Positions 61,044 to 64,000 of a stretch of 64,000 nucleotides of DNA are shown here, piece by piece. Position numbers and translations under genes: made by a program. This DNA comes from Actinomycetaceae bacterium (GTDB lineage: Bacteria; Actinomycetota; Actinomycetes; Actinomycetales; Actinomycetaceae): contig JAUNKY010000001.1 of the NCBI GenBank assembly GCA_030532515.1, positions 1 through 64,000 on the forward strand, written 5' to 3'. The notes under the pieces were generated by a model. The model ran no database searches and had not been told where the DNA came from. It saw only the letters and a list, made by a program, of their open reading frames with translations. Within the stretch, counting starts at the first letter, position 1, and the number at the start of each line of letters is the position of its first letter.

Positions 61044-61104
61044 TTCGTTCCGGGGGCGCCCTCGGGGAAAACCCCACCTCCCCGAGTTGCCAACCCGGAA
61101 CGAA
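61044..61104 (+). terminator. Nested hairpin after the peroxidase gene
   Basis: TTCGTTCCGGG pairs with CCCGGAACGAA, and inside them CTCGGGG pairs with CCCCGAG. A family E motif (CGCCCTCG at 61057) forms the left part of the inner stem. No U-run follows, so it may be a structural element rather than an efficient terminator. Confidence 0.55.
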
Positions 61105-61201
61105 TCAGGGAACTATCAGGGCATCCCCCCATATAAAGTCGGCTGAGCCAAACGTACTCTGGAAAAGTAAGCTTTCCATAATACTGACACTAAGAGGAAA
61201 C

Positions 61202-61930
61202 ATGACTCAGCCATCTAACGCTCCGGCAATCGCCCAGCTGCGTAACGTAAGCAAAATCTACGGCCACGGAAGCACCGAGGTTAAAGCACTGAACGACGTA
61301 AGCGTCGATTTCCGCGCCGGCGAATTCACCGCCATCATGGGTCCTTCTGGCTCGGGTAAGTCCACCATGCTCCACACTCTGGCAGGTCTTGACTCCGTCA
61401 CCGCCGGACAAATCGCCATCGCAGGCAAGCAAATCACCGGCCTATCCGACAAAGAACTAACTCGATTCCGCCGCGACCACATCGGATTTATCTTCCAGTC
61501 CTTCAACCTAATCCCCACCCTCAGCGCCAAGGACAATATTGAACTTCCAATGCGCTTAGCTGGAGTAAAGATCGACAAGGCCTGGATGGAACAAATCGTC
61601 GCTTCCTTGCAACTAACCGAACGCCTCACCCACAAGCCATACCAGCTTTCTGGTGGCCAGCAGCAGCGCGTTGCCGTAGCTCGCGCCCTGGTAGCTCGCC
61701 CTGCCATCTTGGTAGCAGACGAACCCACCGGCAACTTGGACTCTGTTACCAGCGCGGAAGTATTGAACCTCCTGCGCTCTGCCGTTGACCAGCTGAAACA
61801 AACCGTCATCATGGTGACCCACGACCGTCACGCCGCGGCCATTGCCGACCGCGTCCTGGTAGTTAAAGACGGACAGATTGTAGCTGACCTGGCTCACCCA
61901 ACTGCAGACCAGATTGCGCAGGTAGCGTAA
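61202..61930 (+). CDS. ABC transporter ATP-binding protein, MacB/LolD type
   Basis: A 242-residue ATPase: Walker A GPSGSGKST near residue 48, Q loop FIFQSFNLIPTLS, signature SGGQQQRVAVARAL, Walker B ILVADEPTGNLD and H loop VTHDRHAA. The E-P-T-G-N-L-D sequence and short length are typical of MacB/FtsE-type systems that pair with an FtsX-fold permease. AGAGGAA precedes the ATG at 61202; the frame is open upstream to 60914 but lies in the peroxidase gene. The permease starts 2 bp after the stop. Confidence 0.93.
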   Translation: MTQPSNAPAIAQLRNVSKIYGHGSTEVKALNDVSVDFRAGEFTAIMGPSGSGKSTMLHTLAGLDSVTAGQIAIAGKQITGLSDKELTRFRRDHIGFIFQSFNLIPTLSAKDNIELPMRLAGVKIDKAWMEQIVASLQLTERLTHKPYQLSGGQQQRVAVARALVARPAILVADEPTGNLDSVTSAEVLNLLRSAVDQLKQTVIMVTHDRHAAAIADRVLVVKDGQIVADLAHPTADQIAQVA

Positions 61931-61932
61931 CA

Positions 61933-64000
61933 ATGAAAGGTCTTTTAAAAGCAAACGTGAAAAGCCACGCCAGCCGGTACGTGGCAACTTCAATCGCAAT
62001 TGCCCTGGCAACTGCATTCATCTTGGCATGTTTAGGTATCGCCAATGGCTTCTACGCCTCTTTGGAACGCTCTTTAGCTACCGATACTCTGGGCGCTGAT
62101 GTAGTAGTGAGCTTAAACGAAAACAGCGACCCAGATTCTGGAAAGCTACAAGAAGCTGACAAAGCTCTGCGCGATTCTAAGAAATTCGACAAAATCCGCA
62201 CCGTTTACTTCAACTTCACTCAGTTGGAAAGCGCCGGCTACAAGGGGCAGGCTCGCATCCTGGAAACCCCTAAAGACCCTTTCAAGTTCCTGGAACTAGA
62301 ATCTGGCGCGGTACCAACTGAAGGTAACAGCATCGCCCTGGATCGTGGCACGGCCAAGTCCCTCCACGTTGAAGTTGGCGACAGCGTCAACATCGAAGGT
62401 TTCGACAACGCCAGAAAGGAACCTTTCAAAGTATCGCTGCAGGTAAGCGGCATTTACCCTTCCGGCACCATTTCTATTCCAACTGCCGTAGTCCCTGCTG
62501 ACATCGCCAATAAGTTCGTGAGCCCAGAAACCGCCCCCAGCTACGTGCTGCTGGCAGATACTGACGTAGAGACCGTCAAGCAGGTTTTGGCTGACAAGAA
62601 CCTAAACACTGCTGTCGATACCGAAACTCAAAGCAAGTTCGTAGCAACTTCGGTTGATAAGTTCACCTCCGGAACCGGCGTTGTCTTAGCTATTTTGATT
62701 ACCTTCCCAGCGTTGGCAATCGTCACTGCAATCATTGTAGTTTCCACTACCTTCAACGTGCTTTTGGCGCAGCGCAAACGTGAACTGGCGCTACTGCGTG
62801 CCATTGGGGCAACCAGCGAACAAATCCGTAACCTGGCTTTGAAAGAAGCTCTCTTAGTAGGTGTCTTCTCTGCCGTTGCCGGCGTTATCTTCGGTACTTT
62901 ACTTTCCGGTGCTTTGAACTACTGGACCGGCTTAATGCCGACGTGGAAGGACGCTCTGCTGACTGTCTCTCCAATGTCAGTTGGGATTTCCTTCACCCTG
63001 GGTCTGCTGATTGCACTGATCGCCGGTTTTGGTCCGGCCCGCCGTATTGCGGGAGTTTCTCCAATGGTGGCTTTGCACCCAGAAGATCCAAACGCTTTAA
63101 GCACTTCTAAGCGAGTAGTTCGCACCGTGCTGGGTTCAGTAGTCTTTACTCTGGGCACTGCCGTTATGTTGGGCGCGCTTTTCACTCTTGAGGGCGGAAC
63201 CCGCTTTGGCGTAGCTTTCGTAGGTGGCATGATTTCCTTCCTGGGCTCTTTGTTCCTGGTAGGCGTCTTGATGCCTAAGCTCAGCTCTGCTCTGGGTCGC
63301 CTGTTGGGGAAGCGTTCCCTCACCACCCAGTTGGCTGGTGAGAACACGGTGCGTAACCCAACTCGTACCGGCGCAACTGGTACGGCACTATTCTTGGGTG
63401 TCACTTTAGTTGTGATGATTATGGTGGGTGCGGAATCTGTCCGCCACACCGTTCTGTCTGAGATTGACTCTAAGCGCCCAGTGGATGCAGTGGCTGTCTA
63501 CACCGCTGGTGATGGTTTTAACAACGCTGAGATCGAACGTATCAAGTCTTTGAAGTACGTTGAGGGTGTGCTTCCTACCGAAGGATTTGTCACTACGGTA
63601 GCAGCCGACGGTCAAGAGCCTTCCTTGCAGATGGTCATTAAGAATGTAGACTTGGCTAACTACGCGCACTCGGTAGTTGCTCAGCCTGCAGATGATGAAG
63701 TTCTGGTACCAAAGGGATCTTACAACCCTGAGTTTAAGGAAATTACTGTTGCAACCGGCTCAGTAACCTTAAAGCTGAAGCCAGTTGTTGCTGGCGTTCC
63801 CGGCTGGGTTGTGTCGAAGAATAACTTCGATAAGCTAGCTGCGGAAGTTCCTAAGGCTAACCTGTGGATTCCAAATCCTAACGCGGAATCTCTTCCAGCT
63901 TTGGGTGATGTCTCTAGCTCAGTAGCCCAGCGCATCGTCTACGTGAAGGTTGATAACAGCATCCCTGTGGATGAAGTCACCACCCTCTTCACCAAGATTG
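61933..64000 (+). CDS. FtsX-like ABC permease (partial, runs off the window)
   Basis: The first 689 residues of a MacB-like permease are visible and the 3' end is outside. The N-terminal helix (VATSIAIALATAFILACLGI) is followed by an extracytoplasmic domain of about 200 residues, then three FtsX-core helices from about residue 255, with the core signature LLAQRKRELALLRAIGAT. The C-terminal half repeats the plan, with a helix near residue 490 (ALFLGVTLVVMIMVGAE) and a second extracytoplasmic domain. Such pairs move lipids, peptides or drugs outwards or act as mechanotransmission systems. The substrate is unknown. The frame is open without interruption. Confidence 0.9.
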   Translation, partial: MKGLLKANVKSHASRYVATSIAIALATAFILACLGIANGFYASLERSLATDTLGADVVVSLNENSDPDSGKLQEADKALRDSKKFDKIRTVYFNFTQLESAGYKGQARILETPKDPFKFLELESGAVPTEGNSIALDRGTAKSLHVEVGDSVNIEGFDNARKEPFKVSLQVSGIYPSGTISIPTAVVPADIANKFVSPETAPSYVLLADTDVETVKQVLADKNLNTAVDTETQSKFVATSVDKFTSGTGVVLAILITFPALAIVTAIIVVSTTFNVLLAQRKRELALLRAIGATSEQIRNLALKEALLVGVFSAVAGVIFGTLLSGALNYWTGLMPTWKDALLTVSPMSVGISFTLGLLIALIAGFGPARRIAGVSPMVALHPEDPNALSTSKRVVRTVLGSVVFTLGTAVMLGALFTLEGGTRFGVAFVGGMISFLGSLFLVGVLMPKLSSALGRLLGKRSLTTQLAGENTVRNPTRTGATGTALFLGVTLVVMIMVGAESVRHTVLSEIDSKRPVDAVAVYTAGDGFNNAEIERIKSLKYVEGVLPTEGFVTTVAADGQEPSLQMVIKNVDLANYAHSVVAQPADDEVLVPKGSYNPEFKEITVATGSVTLKLKPVVAGVPGWVVSKNNFDKLAAEVPKANLWIPNPNAESLPALGDVSSSVAQRIVYVKVDNSIPVDEVTTLFTKI

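Noticed and set aside
60914..61201. N-terminal extension of the ABC ATPase into the peroxidase gene
   Set aside because: The frame is open by chance. The ATG at 61202 has a good AGAGGAA site and gives the normal family N-terminus.

Overview
The window looks like a chromosomal stretch of a moderate-GC, facultatively anaerobic Gram-positive actinobacterium, most likely of the Actinomycetaceae. The support is a WhiB regulator, a GlxR/Crp-type regulator, a DtxR-type repressor, DUF3027 and DUF4244 proteins, a WXG100 protein, an LPxTG surface protein, a compact actinobacterial-style Tad pilus locus and an oxygen-independent class III ribonucleotide reductase. I cannot name the species. I see no rRNA operon, prophage, insertion sequence, cas gene or plasmid function. 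Most genes are housekeeping or conserved actinobacterial genes. The unusual content lies between genes.

Layout. 0-11 kb: the 3' end of tRNA-Ser, a DUF1998 helicase with two YbjN-like genes, a PAP2 phosphatase, the NrdR-box-controlled nrdD-nrdG pair, a uracil/xanthine permease, a TrhA-like membrane protein, SRP RNA and a LytR_C protein. 11-17 kb: a leftward Tad/Flp pilus operon (Ssd/CpaE-like protein, TadA, a fused TadB-TadC protein, a DUF4244 pilin-like peptide and two TadE-like pseudopilins), flanked by two poorly known genes. 17-25 kb: an acidic membrane protein, nth, crp/glxR, a 52-aa DUF4177-like gene, whiB4, a class A PBP (ponA2 type), a metallophosphoesterase and tRNA-Pro. From the helicase to the phosphoesterase the gene content recalls the Mycobacterium tuberculosis Rv3649-Rv3683 interval. 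25-38 kb: a tandem universal stress protein, tRNA-Arg, an MFS exporter, a CHAP cell-wall protein behind a c-di-AMP riboswitch, dtxR, a purine permease, DUF3027 plus cold-shock protein, a TPM-domain/PspA pair and an LPxTG protein. 38-49 kb: a SorC-type regulator divergent from glpK, lysS, panD, panC, a DUF2520 gene and a duplicated quartet of bacterial-PH-domain membrane proteins. 49-64 kb: a two-component system, a degenerate HD-like protein, a lone WXG100 protein, ung, a second LytR_C protein, solitary groEL under two CIRCE operators, glgP, a DUF1540 peptide, a glutathione peroxidase and a MacB-like ABC transporter running off the end.

Unexplained structure. Two families of imperfect palindromes occur as arrays with constant periods. 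Family A is 30 bp with arms TTCGCATACG/CCCGTGCGAA and a 52-bp period at three loci. Family B is 33 bp with arms AACTCGTATCA/TGATACGAGTT and a 62-bp period at two loci. The spacers differ in sequence but keep their length, and both periods are close to whole numbers of helical turns (about five and six). The two families share a TCGTAT core. Two further palindrome families (C and D) and about fifteen intergenic copies of a short motif, CGCCCTCG followed by an A-rich run, are spread through the window. All are non-coding and sit at gene ends. Taken together they look like a lineage-specific system of phased palindromic DNA sites, perhaps chromosome-organising or protein-binding arrays, perhaps miniature repeats maintained in trans. 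The function is unknown.
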